A program made the position numbers and the translations under genes. From assembly GCF_003584165.1 (NCBI RefSeq), contig NZ_QXFJ01000009.1:232651-296650 (forward strand): a stretch of 64,000 nt of DNA, given 5' to 3'. Below, piece by piece: positions 55,980-64,000 of the stretch. This stretch comes from Flagellimonas aequoris (lineage in GTDB: Bacteria > Bacteroidota > Bacteroidia > Flavobacteriales > Flavobacteriaceae). The notes under the pieces were generated by a model. The model was not told where the DNA came from, searched no databases, and saw only the letters and a list, made by a program, of their open reading frames with translations. The stretch's first letter is position 1. Every line of letters starts with the position of its first letter.

Positions 55980-57028
55980 AATCCTAGAATTCGTTTTAGT
56001 TGATTTTTATCTATTTCTGCTCCAGCAAAATCATCAAAGGTCTTGGTAGTGGCCTCGATGATATGGTCTTGTATAAATTTGGCCCCTTCTCGGGCTCCTT
56101 GTTCCGGGCTCTTGATGCAGCATTCCCATTCCATTACGGCCCAAACATCGCATCCGTATTGGGTAAGTTTAGAAAAGATGGTCTTGAAATCAATCTGGCC
56201 ATCTCCTAGGGAACGATACCTTCCGGCCCTATCCCCCCAATCATTATAGCCTCCAAAAGCCCCTTTCTTACCTGTTGGGTTAAACTCGGAGTCCTTCACA
56301 TGGAATGCCTTGATGAACTCGTGATAAAAGTCGATGTATTCGATATAATCCAATTGCTGCAATACAAAATGACTTGGATCATAAAGGATGTTTACCCGCT
56401 TGTGGTTGCCCGTAGCAGCCAAAAAGCGTTCAAAGGTATCCCCATCATGCAAGTCTTCCCCTGGGTGGATCTCGTAACAGACATCCACGCCTTCTTCGTC
56501 AAAATGGTTCAGGATGGGCATCCACCTGTTTGCCAATTCTTCAAACCCCATTTCTACCAGTCCGGCTGGTCTTTGGGGCCATGGGTGTGCCGTGTGCCAA
56601 AGCAATGCCCCTGAAAATGTGGCATGGGCATTGAGTCCCAATCTTCTACTGGCAGTGGCAGCCTTTTTTACGGTTTCAATGGCCCATTGGGTACGTTCCT
56701 TAGGTTTGCCCTTAAGGGCATCGGGCGCAAAATTGTCGAACATGATATCGTAGGCCGGGTGTACCGCCACCAGTTGTCCTTGCAAGTGGGTGGAAAGCTC
56801 TGTGATCTCCAATCCATAGGAATTGATCTTTCCCTTAAGTTCGTCACAATAATCCTGGCTTTCGGCAGCTTTGTCCAAATCGATGAGAAACGATTCCCAT
56901 GTCGGAATCTGTATACCCTTGTACCCCAAGCTGGAGGCCCATTTGCAAAGTCCGTCCAAGGAGTTGAACGGCGGTTGGCTGTCTACAAATTGAGCTAAAA
57001 AAACAGCCGGTCCTTTGATTGTCTTCAT
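55976..57028 (-). CDS. Sugar phosphate isomerase/epimerase-type TIM-barrel protein
   Basis: 350 residues, no signal peptide. The xylose-isomerase-like barrel is seen in LCKWASSLGYKGIQIPTW, the metal ligands in VCYEIHPGEDLHDG, ILYDPSHFVLQ, FHVKDSEFN and VMEWECCI. Such proteins isomerise or epimerise sugars, and relatives in 3-keto-glycoside loci act on keto-sugars. It leads the three-gene unit with the two DUF1080 genes; a 160-base gap with an imperfect inverted repeat lies upstream. Confidence 0.9.
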   Translation of the reverse strand: MKTIKGPAVFLAQFVDSQPPFNSLDGLCKWASSLGYKGIQIPTWESFLIDLDKAAESQDYCDELKGKINSYGLEITELSTHLQGQLVAVHPAYDIMFDNFAPDALKGKPKERTQWAIETVKKAATASRRLGLNAHATFSGALLWHTAHPWPQRPAGLVEMGFEELANRWMPILNHFDEEGVDVCYEIHPGEDLHDGDTFERFLAATGNHKRVNILYDPSHFVLQQLDYIEYIDFYHEFIKAFHVKDSEFNPTGKKGAFGGYNDWGDRAGRYRSLGDGQIDFKTIFSKLTQYGCDVWAVMEWECCIKSPEQGAREGAKFIQDHIIEATTKTFDDFAGAEIDKNQLKRILGL

Positions 57029-57108
57029 TGAAATTGATTTTTAGGAATTTTTAAATCCTGATTTATTTGGGATTTATCTTCTATATTTAAGAAAAAAACT
57101 ATGCTAAT

Positions 57109-57135
57109 TTTACGTCTCATGTAGTAAGACATAAA
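57109..57135. promoter_or_regulatory. Imperfect inverted repeat between divergent genes
   Basis: TTTACGTCT (57109-57117) and AGACATAAA (57127-57135) are inverted with one mismatch and a nine-base spacer. The site lies between the isomerase/DUF1080 unit (minus) and the ASCH gene (plus), where an operator would be expected. Confidence 0.35.
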
Positions 57136-57188
57136 TATAGGGATTCATTAACAATTAAAACAGCATATCGTTTTTTTAAATACTACTT

Positions 57189-57653
57189 ATGGAAAATGCC
57201 TCTGCCCGAAATCTTTGGGGTGATTTTTTGGACGCCCATCTGGAATTTGCCTCCCAGGAAGCTCCAAAGGTCATCCACTTTTGCGATAATGAAAAAGATG
57301 CCAACGAATGTGCCGACCTTGTCTGCAAGGAAACCAAAAGGGCCACTACCCATTCGTTGAAAGGTTTGCAGTTACGCAATGAAAAATTGCCCAAGATTGG
57401 GGACTTTTACGTGGTTACGGACTGGAACGGAAATGCCAAGTGTGTGATACGGACAACAGCCGTAAAACTAATCCCTTATTTCAGTATTCGGGAAGAACAT
57501 GCCCGAAAGGAAGGAGAAGGGGACAAAAGTCTGGAGTATTGGAAAAAGACCCACTGGGATTACTATACCCGTGAGCTTACGCAATTGGGTTCAAGGCCTA
57601 CCGAAAGTATGATCGTGGTCTTCGAAGAGTTTGAAATGCTCTACAAAAAATAA
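57189..57653 (+). CDS. ASCH domain protein
   Basis: 154 residues. The N-terminal ARNLWGDFLDAHLEF and the core DFYVVTDWNGNAKCVIRTTAVKLIPYFSI fit the ASCH/PUA-like fold, often RNA-binding or acting on modified nucleosides. The C-terminal MIVVFEEFEMLY strand is also typical. It is the only plus-strand gene between the sugar genes. Function otherwise unknown. Confidence 0.85.
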   Translation: MENASARNLWGDFLDAHLEFASQEAPKVIHFCDNEKDANECADLVCKETKRATTHSLKGLQLRNEKLPKIGDFYVVTDWNGNAKCVIRTTAVKLIPYFSIREEHARKEGEGDKSLEYWKKTHWDYYTRELTQLGSRPTESMIVVFEEFEMLYKK

Positions 57654-57680
57654 TGGCTGCCGTTGGCAGCCATTTCTTTT
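57653..57680. terminator. Bidirectional terminator
   Basis: ATGGCTGCC and GGCAGCCAT pair perfectly around GTT. T-rich sequence follows on the plus strand and an A run precedes it (T run on the minus strand), so it can end both the ASCH gene and the convergent oxidoreductase gene. Confidence 0.8.
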
Positions 57681-57695
57681 ATGGTTTGATGGAAT

Positions 57696-58832
57696 TTAAT
57701 CCATATCGATCCAAATATTCCCTTGTTTGTGGGAAGCCACGGAACTTTCGATAAAGTTGAGGCCACGAACCCCGTCCAACATGGTCGGGAATTCACCACT
57801 GTTGTAAACTTCACCTCGAATGGCTTTGGCAACACCCAAGTAAATATTGGCCATGGCATCAAAAATACCTTCGGGGTGACCCGGTGGCAATTTGGTACCA
57901 TCCAATGACAGTTTGGAATTGTATTGGTGACCTGGTTTGTATACCTGAAGCGGCTCTGGATCGTTCAACTTGTAGAGGTAATTGGGATTTTCCTGTTCCC
58001 ATTTCAATCCTCCCTTTTGACCATAAATGGCAATGGAAAGGTTATTCTCCTCCCCTGTAGCCACTTGGCTGGCCCTGATGATCCCTTTTACATGTTTTTC
58101 CATTCGGATGAGAACGGTTCCGTCCATATCCATTTGGTTATCATCATATAAGTAATTGAAATCGCACAAAAGAGATTGCACCTGCAAACCTGTGGTAAAC
58201 TCGATCATGTTGAAGGCATGTACCCCAATATCTCCCATACAAGAGCTGATCCCTGCTTTTTTGGGATCGAGCCTCCAAACGGTTCCGCGTTTTTCCTTAT
58301 CGTGAATGATAGGGTTCATCCAACCCTGATAGTATTGGGCATCCACTTTGTGGACTTTACCAATAACCCCTTCTTTGATCATTTCCCTCATTTGGCGCAC
58401 CATCGGGTACCCGGTATAGGTATGGGTAACGGCAAACACAGTCCCCGCCTTTTCCAAGGTTTCCTGCAAAATGATGGCCTCTTCATAGGTAGTGGTCATG
58501 GGCTTTTCACAAATGACGTGGAACCCATTTTCCAACAATTTTTTGGCCATGGGAAAATGCAAAAAATTGGGTGTAAGAATGGAGCATACCTGAATACGCT
58601 CATCCTCGGGGAGTTTCATCTCCTCTTCCACCAAAGTGTCAAAATCCTTGTAGATTCGATTGGTGGGTACATCAATCTGCTTTGCAAAATCCAAGTTGTC
58701 CTCAAAATTCGGGTTGAAGACGGCCCCTACTATTTCATAATTGTCATTGATGAAGGAAGCTACTCGATGCAATACCCCAATAAGGGAATCGCCACCTCCT
58801 CCAAGAATTCCAAGTCTGATCTTTTTCGACAT
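57696..58832 (-). CDS. Gfo/Idh/MocA family oxidoreductase
   Basis: 378 residues, no signal peptide. The NAD(P)-binding start GILGGGGDSLIGVLHR and the signature HVICEKPMTTTYEEA (Lys of EKP is catalytic) are present, followed by the substrate domain with SCMGDIGVHAFNMIEF, where the His/Asp pair usually acts. Such enzymes oxidise or reduce sugars and can work at C3. It is the last gene of a four-gene minus-strand unit with an MFS permease, DinB and a TIM-barrel lipoprotein. Confidence 0.93.
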   Translation of the reverse strand: MSKKIRLGILGGGGDSLIGVLHRVASFINDNYEIVGAVFNPNFEDNLDFAKQIDVPTNRIYKDFDTLVEEEMKLPEDERIQVCSILTPNFLHFPMAKKLLENGFHVICEKPMTTTYEEAIILQETLEKAGTVFAVTHTYTGYPMVRQMREMIKEGVIGKVHKVDAQYYQGWMNPIIHDKEKRGTVWRLDPKKAGISSCMGDIGVHAFNMIEFTTGLQVQSLLCDFNYLYDDNQMDMDGTVLIRMEKHVKGIIRASQVATGEENNLSIAIYGQKGGLKWEQENPNYLYKLNDPEPLQVYKPGHQYNSKLSLDGTKLPPGHPEGIFDAMANIYLGVAKAIRGEVYNSGEFPTMLDGVRGLNFIESSVASHKQGNIWIDMD

Positions 58833-58845
58833 GTTTTTGTTTTAG

Positions 58846-60075
58846 TTATGATTTATATTCTATTTTTTCATTTTTGAAGATAATGGCGAACAGGATGAAT
58901 ACAGCTGCTGCGAATGCTGCTGGATAAACCCAAATTTTCTCCCAGGTATGCGTTCCGTCTTCCAACAGCAACGAATCGGTGATCTGTCCTGCAATCCAGA
59001 AACCGATCAACATACCCACACCATAGGTGGCCAATGTAATCAGGCCTTGGGCGGCACTCTTATATTTTTCCCCTGCTTTGGTATCGGTATAAATCTGACC
59101 GGACACAAAGAAGAAGTCGTAGCAAACCCCGTGGAGGGCAATACCCAAAATCAACATAAAGGCCAAATCCCCTGCATTGCCATAAGCGAACAAGAGATAG
59201 CGAACTGTCCAGGCCAACATCCCTACCAAAATGGTCTTTTTAAACCCAAATTTGGTGAAGAACAACGGCAACAACAACATGAAAAGCACTTCTGATGCTT
59301 GGCCAATGGTCATTTTACCGGTTGGGTTGTTCAATCCAATCTCCGTCAAAAAAGGGTTGGCATTTTGATAATAAAAAGCCAGCGGAATGCAGATCAAAAC
59401 GGATGAGATGAAAAACACCAAGAAGTTCTTGTCCTTCAAAAGTTTCAACGCATCCAATCCCAACACATCTGAGATAGTAACTTTTTCGCTTTTATCCACC
59501 CTAGGTGGGGTCTTGGGCAATGTAAAACTAAAGAGACCCAAAATAGCTGACGCAATGGCAACCATCAAAAAGGTATTCTTCAACATTCCTGCTTCAAGGC
59601 TTTCTGGGGAATCCCACAGGAACACATAACTGATTACCAAACCGGCAATGATCCAACCGATGGTCCCAAATACCCTAATGGGCGAAAATTCCTTGGCGGG
59701 ATCTTTCATCTGGTTGAACGAAATGGAATTCACCAAGGCCAAGGTGGGCATATAAAGAATCATGTATCCCAATACATAAGGGTAGAACACTGTAAAATCT
59801 GTGGTCTGATACATTTGGTACATCAAAAATGCCCCGATCAAATGAAGCACCCCTAGGATACGTTCCGCATTAAAATACCTATCGGCTATCAATCCAATAA
59901 TGAAAGGAGCAATGATGGCCCCCCATGATTGGGTTGAAAAGGCTTGGGCAATCTCGCCCCCGCTTGCCTTAAGATTGGTCCCCAAAAAAGTTCCCAAGGT
60001 AACGAACCAACCGCCCCAGATAAAGAATTCGAGGAACATCATGAAGGACAGTTGAAATTTGGTTTTAATATTCAT
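58846..60075 (-). CDS. MFS nucleoside/sugar permease (NHS family, NupG-like)
   Basis: 409 residues with twelve predicted membrane helices. The start FQLSFMMFLEFFIWGGWFVTLGTFLG and PIRVFGTIGWIIAGLVIS fit the nucleoside:H+ symporter family, which in Bacteroidota is often found with sugar-catabolic genes. It lies 13 bases before the Gfo/Idh/MocA gene, so transport of the sugar or of a keto-sugar into the cell is the likely job here; nucleosides are the alternative. Confidence 0.88.
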   Translation of the reverse strand: MNIKTKFQLSFMMFLEFFIWGGWFVTLGTFLGTNLKASGGEIAQAFSTQSWGAIIAPFIIGLIADRYFNAERILGVLHLIGAFLMYQMYQTTDFTVFYPYVLGYMILYMPTLALVNSISFNQMKDPAKEFSPIRVFGTIGWIIAGLVISYVFLWDSPESLEAGMLKNTFLMVAIASAILGLFSFTLPKTPPRVDKSEKVTISDVLGLDALKLLKDKNFLVFFISSVLICIPLAFYYQNANPFLTEIGLNNPTGKMTIGQASEVLFMLLLPLFFTKFGFKKTILVGMLAWTVRYLLFAYGNAGDLAFMLILGIALHGVCYDFFFVSGQIYTDTKAGEKYKSAAQGLITLATYGVGMLIGFWIAGQITDSLLLEDGTHTWEKIWVYPAAFAAAVFILFAIIFKNEKIEYKS

Positions 60076-60093
60076 GTAAGTATTAGTTAGTAG

Positions 60094-60537
60094 TTATCGT
60101 TTATAATGTACATAGTCCAAAGGCTCGGGCACCACTCCGGCATTGCGGAGTTCCATCATGATCTGGCCCCTGTGGTGCGTGGAGTGGTTGATGATATGAA
60201 AAAGGATATCCTTTGTCTCGTTGGCAAAGCTCCTACCCTCACTGTTCTCATATCCCACCCGTTTTTCAAAATTATCGGTATTGGAGATAATTTCAAAAGA
60301 GGCACGCTGATTCTCATAATGGATATCTTCCCATTTATCGATTGCATGCATTTCCCATACACCATATGTATTAGGAATGCCCAACAACCTGTGGTTCCAG
60401 ATATGGTGGGCATTCAATATGTGGCTGAAAAGCCGTTCGCAGTTCTCCGGAACGTTCTCCAGCGCACTGCATTGTTGGATTATTTTTTTGTTACAATAAA
60501 AATTGTAATCGAAGAGTTGGTGCAAAAATCCCTTCAT
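60094..60537 (-). CDS. DinB family putative metalloenzyme
   Basis: 147 residues. A four-helix-bundle DinB/YfiT protein, with the metal-binding histidines in LNAHHIWNHRLLG and HIINHSTHHRGQIMMEL. Members are often thiol-dependent or DNA-damage-linked, but most are uncharacterised. Its place between the permease and the TIM-barrel lipoprotein with gaps of 18 and 20 bases suggests co-transcription with sugar genes. Confidence 0.85.
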   Translation of the reverse strand: MKGFLHQLFDYNFYCNKKIIQQCSALENVPENCERLFSHILNAHHIWNHRLLGIPNTYGVWEMHAIDKWEDIHYENQRASFEIISNTDNFEKRVGYENSEGRSFANETKDILFHIINHSTHHRGQIMMELRNAGVVPEPLDYVHYKR

Positions 60538-60557
60538 ATACCCTCAAATCATTTGGG

Positions 60558-61556
60558 TTATTCAAGTACTTTTTCTATCAATCTTTTGGTGGCCAAGATT
60601 CCTTCTTCCTCACTCAGCACATTGCCTTCATATTCCACATCAATATATCCTGAATAACCGGCATCCTCCATAATCTTGATCATTCTGGCAAAATCGATGG
60701 TGGTTTCGTTACCCTCTGCATCAAAATCGTAGGACTTACCACTTACCCCTTTGGCATAGGGCATTAATTCCTCCACACCTTTGTATCGGTCATACTCTTC
60801 CACACATTTGGATTCGTAGTAATCCCCCGCTTCCCTTTTGATGCAGAAATTGCCAAAATCAGGCAGGGTACCTACATTGTCCATACCCACTTTTTCCATT
60901 ACCTCGGCCAACAACTTCGCATTGGAGGATGGTCCGCCATGGTTTTCAATGATCACATTGATTCCCTTGTCCTTGGCATAAGTGGCCAACTGGGTCAATC
61001 CTGCAACCGATGCTGGCACCCATTCCGCAGGATCTTGTGTTCCGTTCAGGTTCACTCGAATGGAATGACATCCCAAAGCCGCAGCGGCATCAACCCATTT
61101 GTAGTGGTTTTCCACGGCTGCTTTTCTAGCTGCTTCGTCCATATTGGCAATATCGCCCTGGCCATCTACCATGATCAAAAGGTTTTCCAGCCCATATTTT
61201 TCACTTTCGGCCTTACTCTTGGCTACCCAATTGTTCATCGCTTCTTCGGAAAAATTGGCTGCTTGCAATTCCTTATAATATAGGGCACTCACATATTCCA
61301 ATCCTTCAAATCCCCATTTGCTTGCTTTCTCGGCAAAGGTATAGGGGTCCACACCGTCATCAAAGATCATTTTATGGATGGACCACTGGGCCAACGATAT
61401 TTTAATATCGGGCTTGGCTTCATCCATGGCCATCTCTTCTGTTGCTGTTTCTTCAGCGGCTTCCTTTTTTGGGTTTTGCTTGCAGGACAAAAACCCGAAC
61501 AAGGCTATTGCAACAAGGGTCAAAATACTGTTTTGAGCTAAACTTCTTCTGTTCAT
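60558..61556 (-). CDS. TIM-barrel sugar isomerase/epimerase-like lipoprotein
   Basis: 332 residues. The N-terminus begins MNRRSLAQNS and has a lipobox at LSC25, so the protein is exported and lipid-anchored, perhaps through the Tat route (twin Arg). A Glu/Ala-rich spacer precedes the AP-endonuclease-type barrel (LAQWSIHKMIFDDG, NVIIENHGGPSSNAKL, TLPDFGNFCIKRE, YIDVEYEGN). An exported isomerase-like protein should act on unphosphorylated sugars in the periplasm, in line with a keto-glycoside pathway. First gene of its unit. Confidence 0.88.
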   Translation of the reverse strand: MNRRSLAQNSILTLVAIALFGFLSCKQNPKKEAAEETATEEMAMDEAKPDIKISLAQWSIHKMIFDDGVDPYTFAEKASKWGFEGLEYVSALYYKELQAANFSEEAMNNWVAKSKAESEKYGLENLLIMVDGQGDIANMDEAARKAAVENHYKWVDAAAALGCHSIRVNLNGTQDPAEWVPASVAGLTQLATYAKDKGINVIIENHGGPSSNAKLLAEVMEKVGMDNVGTLPDFGNFCIKREAGDYYESKCVEEYDRYKGVEELMPYAKGVSGKSYDFDAEGNETTIDFARMIKIMEDAGYSGYIDVEYEGNVLSEEEGILATKRLIEKVLE

Positions 61557-61592
61557 ATTCTTAGGTTGATTAATTTCACATGGTATTCAAAA

Positions 61593-61608
61593 ACTATAAC
61601 GTTATAGT
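61593..61608. promoter_or_regulatory. 16-bp perfect palindrome, candidate LacI-type operator
   Basis: ACTATAACGTTATAGT is fully self-complementary with central AACGTT, the central pattern of LacI/GalR-family operators. It lies in the 136-base gap between the divergent TIM-barrel lipoprotein and GMC oxidoreductase genes, so it could control both units. Confidence 0.6.
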
Positions 61609-61692
61609 AGTGAATTCTCAATAAACATAGGGATTAAATGTAGAAAATTAATTTAATAATTAATACATTTAGCAAATAAACAATCCGAATAA

Positions 61693-63411
61693 ATGAGTAA
61701 ATTTTATTACAACGAGGAGCAGGAATCCTATGATGCCATCGTGGTGGGAACGGGCATCAGTGGCGGTTGGGCCGCCAAGGAACTCTGCGAGAACGGTCTC
61801 AAGACCCTGGTCTTGGAGCGTGGGCCCATGGTAAAGCACCGCGAGGACTACCCAACGGCCAACATGGACGCCTGGGATTTTCCACATGCAGGTAGAGCCA
61901 CCAGAGAAGATATAAAAAAACAGGAAAAGCAATCCAGAACAGGTTATACTACCAGTGCCGCTTCCAAGCATTGGTTCGTAAACGATCTGGAACATCCCTA
62001 TAACGAGGTAAAGCGTTTCGATTGGATGCGTGGTTACCATGTGGGCGGACGCTCCATCATGTGGGGCCGCCATAGCTACCGCTGGAGCGACATCGACTTC
62101 GGCGCCAACAAGAACGATGGTATCGCAGTGGACTGGCCCGTGCGCTACAAGGACATCGCCCCCTGGTACGACAAGGTCGAGAGCTATATCGGCGTGTCAG
62201 GAGAATTGTTGGGACTACCACAATTGCCAGACGGCCAGTTTGAGCCTATGATGGAACTCAACTGTGTGGAAGATATGGTAAGGGGCAAAGTTGCCGAGCA
62301 TTTTGGTGGTCGCGTGATCACTGCCGGTAGGGTGGCCCACATCAACAGCGACAAGAAATTTGACGGCGACGGCCGTGTCCGTTGCCAGTTCAGGAACCGT
62401 TGTATCCGAGGATGCCCTTTCGGTGCCTACTTCAGCAGTGTTTCTTCTACCTTGCCCGCTGCGGAAAGAACTGGAAACATGACATTGAGACCAGATTCTA
62501 TTGTTCATGAAATCATATACGACCCCAATACCCAAAAGGCAACGGGCGTCAAGGTAATCGACAGGGAGACCAATGAGGAGTTCGAGTTCAAGGCCAAGGT
62601 CATCTTCCTTTGCGCCTCCGCGATTGCCTCCACTTCCATTTTGATGCAGTCCAAGTCGGATAGGTTCCCTAACGGATTGGGGAACGATTCCGGAGAATTG
62701 GGCCACAACGTAATGGACCACCACTTCTTGGTTGGTGCCAGTGGTAAGTTTGAAGGATACGAAGACAAATACTACAAGGGAAGGAAGCCGAACGGGATCT
62801 ACATCCCAAGGTTCAGGAACCTCGGTGGCGATTCCGACATGAAAGATTTTAAACGTGGTTATGGGTACCAAGGAGGTGCCAGCAGGGGCAATTATGAAGA
62901 AATGGTTGCCGAAGCAACGTTCGGACAAGGGTATAAAGATGCGGTATTGACCCCTGGTGGTTGGACCATGAACATGCTAGCCTTTGGAGAAACCCTGCCC
63001 TACCACGATAACAAGATGACCCTTGATTACGACAAGAAGGACAAGTGGGGACTTCCCACCGTTACCTTCGACGCGGAAATCAGGGAGAACGAATACAACA
63101 TGCGTAAAGACATGCAGGATCAAGCGGTCCAAATGTTGGAAAAAGCGGGAGCCAAGGATATTACTCCTTACGATGCTCCTTACGCCCTCGGTTTGGGTAT
63201 CCACGAGATGGGTACGGCGCGTATGGGCCTCGACCCGAAGACCTCCGTGGTGAACGGGAACAACCAGGTGCACACCTGCAAGAACGTCTACGTGACCGAC
63301 GGCGCCTTCATGGCCTCTGCCAGCTGCGTGAACCCCTCGCTCACCTACATGGCATTCACCGCAAGGGCCGCCAACCATGCCGCCCAGGAACTCAAAAAAG
63401 GAAACATCTAA
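61693..63411 (+). CDS. GMC family oxidoreductase, large subunit of a membrane-linked sugar dehydrogenase
   Basis: 572 residues. The FAD-binding VVGTGISGGWAAKELCENG starts at about residue 17, and the C-terminal GLGIHEMGTARMG and SCVNPSLTYMAFTARAANH are GMC signatures (His/Asn catalytic). Cysteines C231, C237 and C241 lie in RCQFRNRCIRGCPFGAY; a three-Cys cluster in this region carries an iron-sulfur centre in FAD glucose dehydrogenase. No signal peptide; the small subunit probably guides it out. Substrate is likely a sugar or glycoside oxidised at C3 or C1. Its third-codon GC content is patchy. Confidence 0.92.
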   Translation: MSKFYYNEEQESYDAIVVGTGISGGWAAKELCENGLKTLVLERGPMVKHREDYPTANMDAWDFPHAGRATREDIKKQEKQSRTGYTTSAASKHWFVNDLEHPYNEVKRFDWMRGYHVGGRSIMWGRHSYRWSDIDFGANKNDGIAVDWPVRYKDIAPWYDKVESYIGVSGELLGLPQLPDGQFEPMMELNCVEDMVRGKVAEHFGGRVITAGRVAHINSDKKFDGDGRVRCQFRNRCIRGCPFGAYFSSVSSTLPAAERTGNMTLRPDSIVHEIIYDPNTQKATGVKVIDRETNEEFEFKAKVIFLCASAIASTSILMQSKSDRFPNGLGNDSGELGHNVMDHHFLVGASGKFEGYEDKYYKGRKPNGIYIPRFRNLGGDSDMKDFKRGYGYQGGASRGNYEEMVAEATFGQGYKDAVLTPGGWTMNMLAFGETLPYHDNKMTLDYDKKDKWGLPTVTFDAEIRENEYNMRKDMQDQAVQMLEKAGAKDITPYDAPYALGLGIHEMGTARMGLDPKTSVVNGNNQVHTCKNVYVTDGAFMASASCVNPSLTYMAFTARAANHAAQELKKGNI

Positions 63412-64000
63412 TGGAAAGAAGATCAGCACTCAAGAACATGGGGATGGCCTTCGGCTACGCCGTGGCGACCCCCACACTGTTAAGCCTGCTCCAGGGCTGC
63501 AAGGACAAACCTGCCTATGCGGAATGGACGCCCGGCTTTCTGGACAAGGGACAGGGACAGGCCCTGGCCACCACCCTGGACGTGATCCTTCCCAGGACCG
63601 ACACCCCCTCGGCCACCGAGGTGAACGTGCACGCCTTCATCGACTCCTACCTGGACGAGGTGATGCCCCTGGACCAGAGGGACTTCGTGATGATGAAGAT
63701 GGAGAAGTTCTACGACAGGGCACTGGAGGACTCCGGCAAGACGGAGCTGGCGGAGCTGGAAGCAGCGGACATCGAGCCGGTGCTCGCCACCTACCTGAAA
63801 AAGCGCACCGACGAGGAGGAACAGGCGCACAACGAGGCGGTGATGGACTACATGCAGGCCATCATGCAGGGGGGCGAGGCCACCCTGGACGACGAGGTGG
63901 CGCGCTATACCTTCGCCAACGAGCTCAGGGACCTGGCCACATGGGCCTACAAGTCCTCGGAGAAGGTCGGCGAGGAGGTACTGGCCTACCTGCCCATCCC
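63411..64000 (+). CDS. Gluconate 2-dehydrogenase subunit 3-type protein (3' end outside window)
   Basis: The frame is open to the window end and gives 196 residues. It starts with a Tat-like signal (ERRSALKNMG, then a hydrophobic segment and GC in LLQGCKD), followed by LATTLDVILPRTDTPSATEVNVHAFIDSYL, the subunit-3 family pattern. Its start overlaps the GMC stop (TAATG), as in other GMC/small-subunit pairs, where it carries the large subunit across the membrane. Third-codon positions are almost all G or C, unlike the rest of the window. Confidence 0.92.
   Translation, partial: MERRSALKNMGMAFGYAVATPTLLSLLQGCKDKPAYAEWTPGFLDKGQGQALATTLDVILPRTDTPSATEVNVHAFIDSYLDEVMPLDQRDFVMMKMEKFYDRALEDSGKTELAELEAADIEPVLATYLKKRTDEEEQAHNEAVMDYMQAIMQGGEATLDDEVARYTFANELRDLATWAYKSSEKVGEEVLAYLPI

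Noticed and set aside
62215..62928. Long open frame on the minus strand opposite the GMC gene
   Set aside because: Its product has no family features and the opposite strand encodes a conserved enzyme; the openness follows from the codon bias there.
1..64000. CRISPR arrays, insertion sequences, prophage or tRNA-linked islands
   Set aside because: No direct repeat arrays, transposase or integrase genes, or tRNA sequences were found on either strand.

Overview
The window is a chromosomal segment of a Bacteroidota, most likely a marine member of the Flavobacteriaceae (an Allomuricauda/Flagellimonas-like genome is my guess, not proven). The evidence is the set of families (DUF3078, DUF6503, DUF4097 pairs, TetR-TolC-adaptor-RND operons, TonB receptor with carboxypeptidase-like N-terminal domain, lycopene cyclase next to a prenyl synthase), several TAnnTTTG promoter elements typical of the phylum, few Shine-Dalgarno sites, and moderate base composition. 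I see no rRNA, tRNA, CRISPR array, insertion sequence or prophage. Most gaps are short; only one exceeds 300 bases.

Layout. 0-1.8 kb: end of a canonical ferrous iron permease FeoB plus its small Cys-rich partner. 2.0-5.4 kb: ECF sigma factor, membrane anti-sigma factor with HEAT-like repeats, two DUF4097 envelope proteins, then an AT-richer lipoprotein with a possible Cys-His-Asp triad. 5.5-8.1 kb: small conserved genes and a short-chain dehydrogenase. 8.3-13.2 kb: a large secreted Asp-box beta-propeller protein and a GH13 lipoprotein. 13.3-19.3 kb: divalent metal efflux (His-rich small protein, an RND pump fused in frame to its outer membrane channel, periplasmic adaptor). 19.3-25.5 kb: metal uptake and its control: a FeoB split into separate GTPase and pore genes, a membrane-tethered DtxR-FeoA-FeoA protein, a soluble DtxR repressor, and a divergent TonB receptor with a palindromic operator candidate between them.

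25.7-30.3 kb: inositol oxygenase with a sodium symporter, then lycopene cyclase and prenyl synthase (carotenoid). 30.5-38.4 kb: a second ECF sigma module and a TetR-TolC-adaptor-RND drug-type efflux operon with a well-formed promoter. 38.4-54.4 kb: housekeeping genes (aspS, ClC channel, cold shock protein, tadA, dxs, DUF3078, dGTPase, Pit phosphate carrier with PhoU-like tail, GH130 glycosidase, nadD, gmk, yicC). 54.4-64 kb: a sugar-processing region with two secreted DUF1080 proteins, two TIM-barrel isomerase-like proteins, a Gfo/Idh/MocA oxidoreductase, an MFS permease, DinB, and divergently a GMC dehydrogenase with its subunit-3 partner. This set resembles the oxidoreductive 3-keto-glycoside route known from Bacteroides.

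The strongest candidates for under-described biology are the split-FeoB/tethered-DtxR metal system with its operator, the pump-channel fusion that keeps an internal signal peptide, and the 3-keto-sugar gene set with a LacI-like palindrome and patchy high-GC coding sequence.
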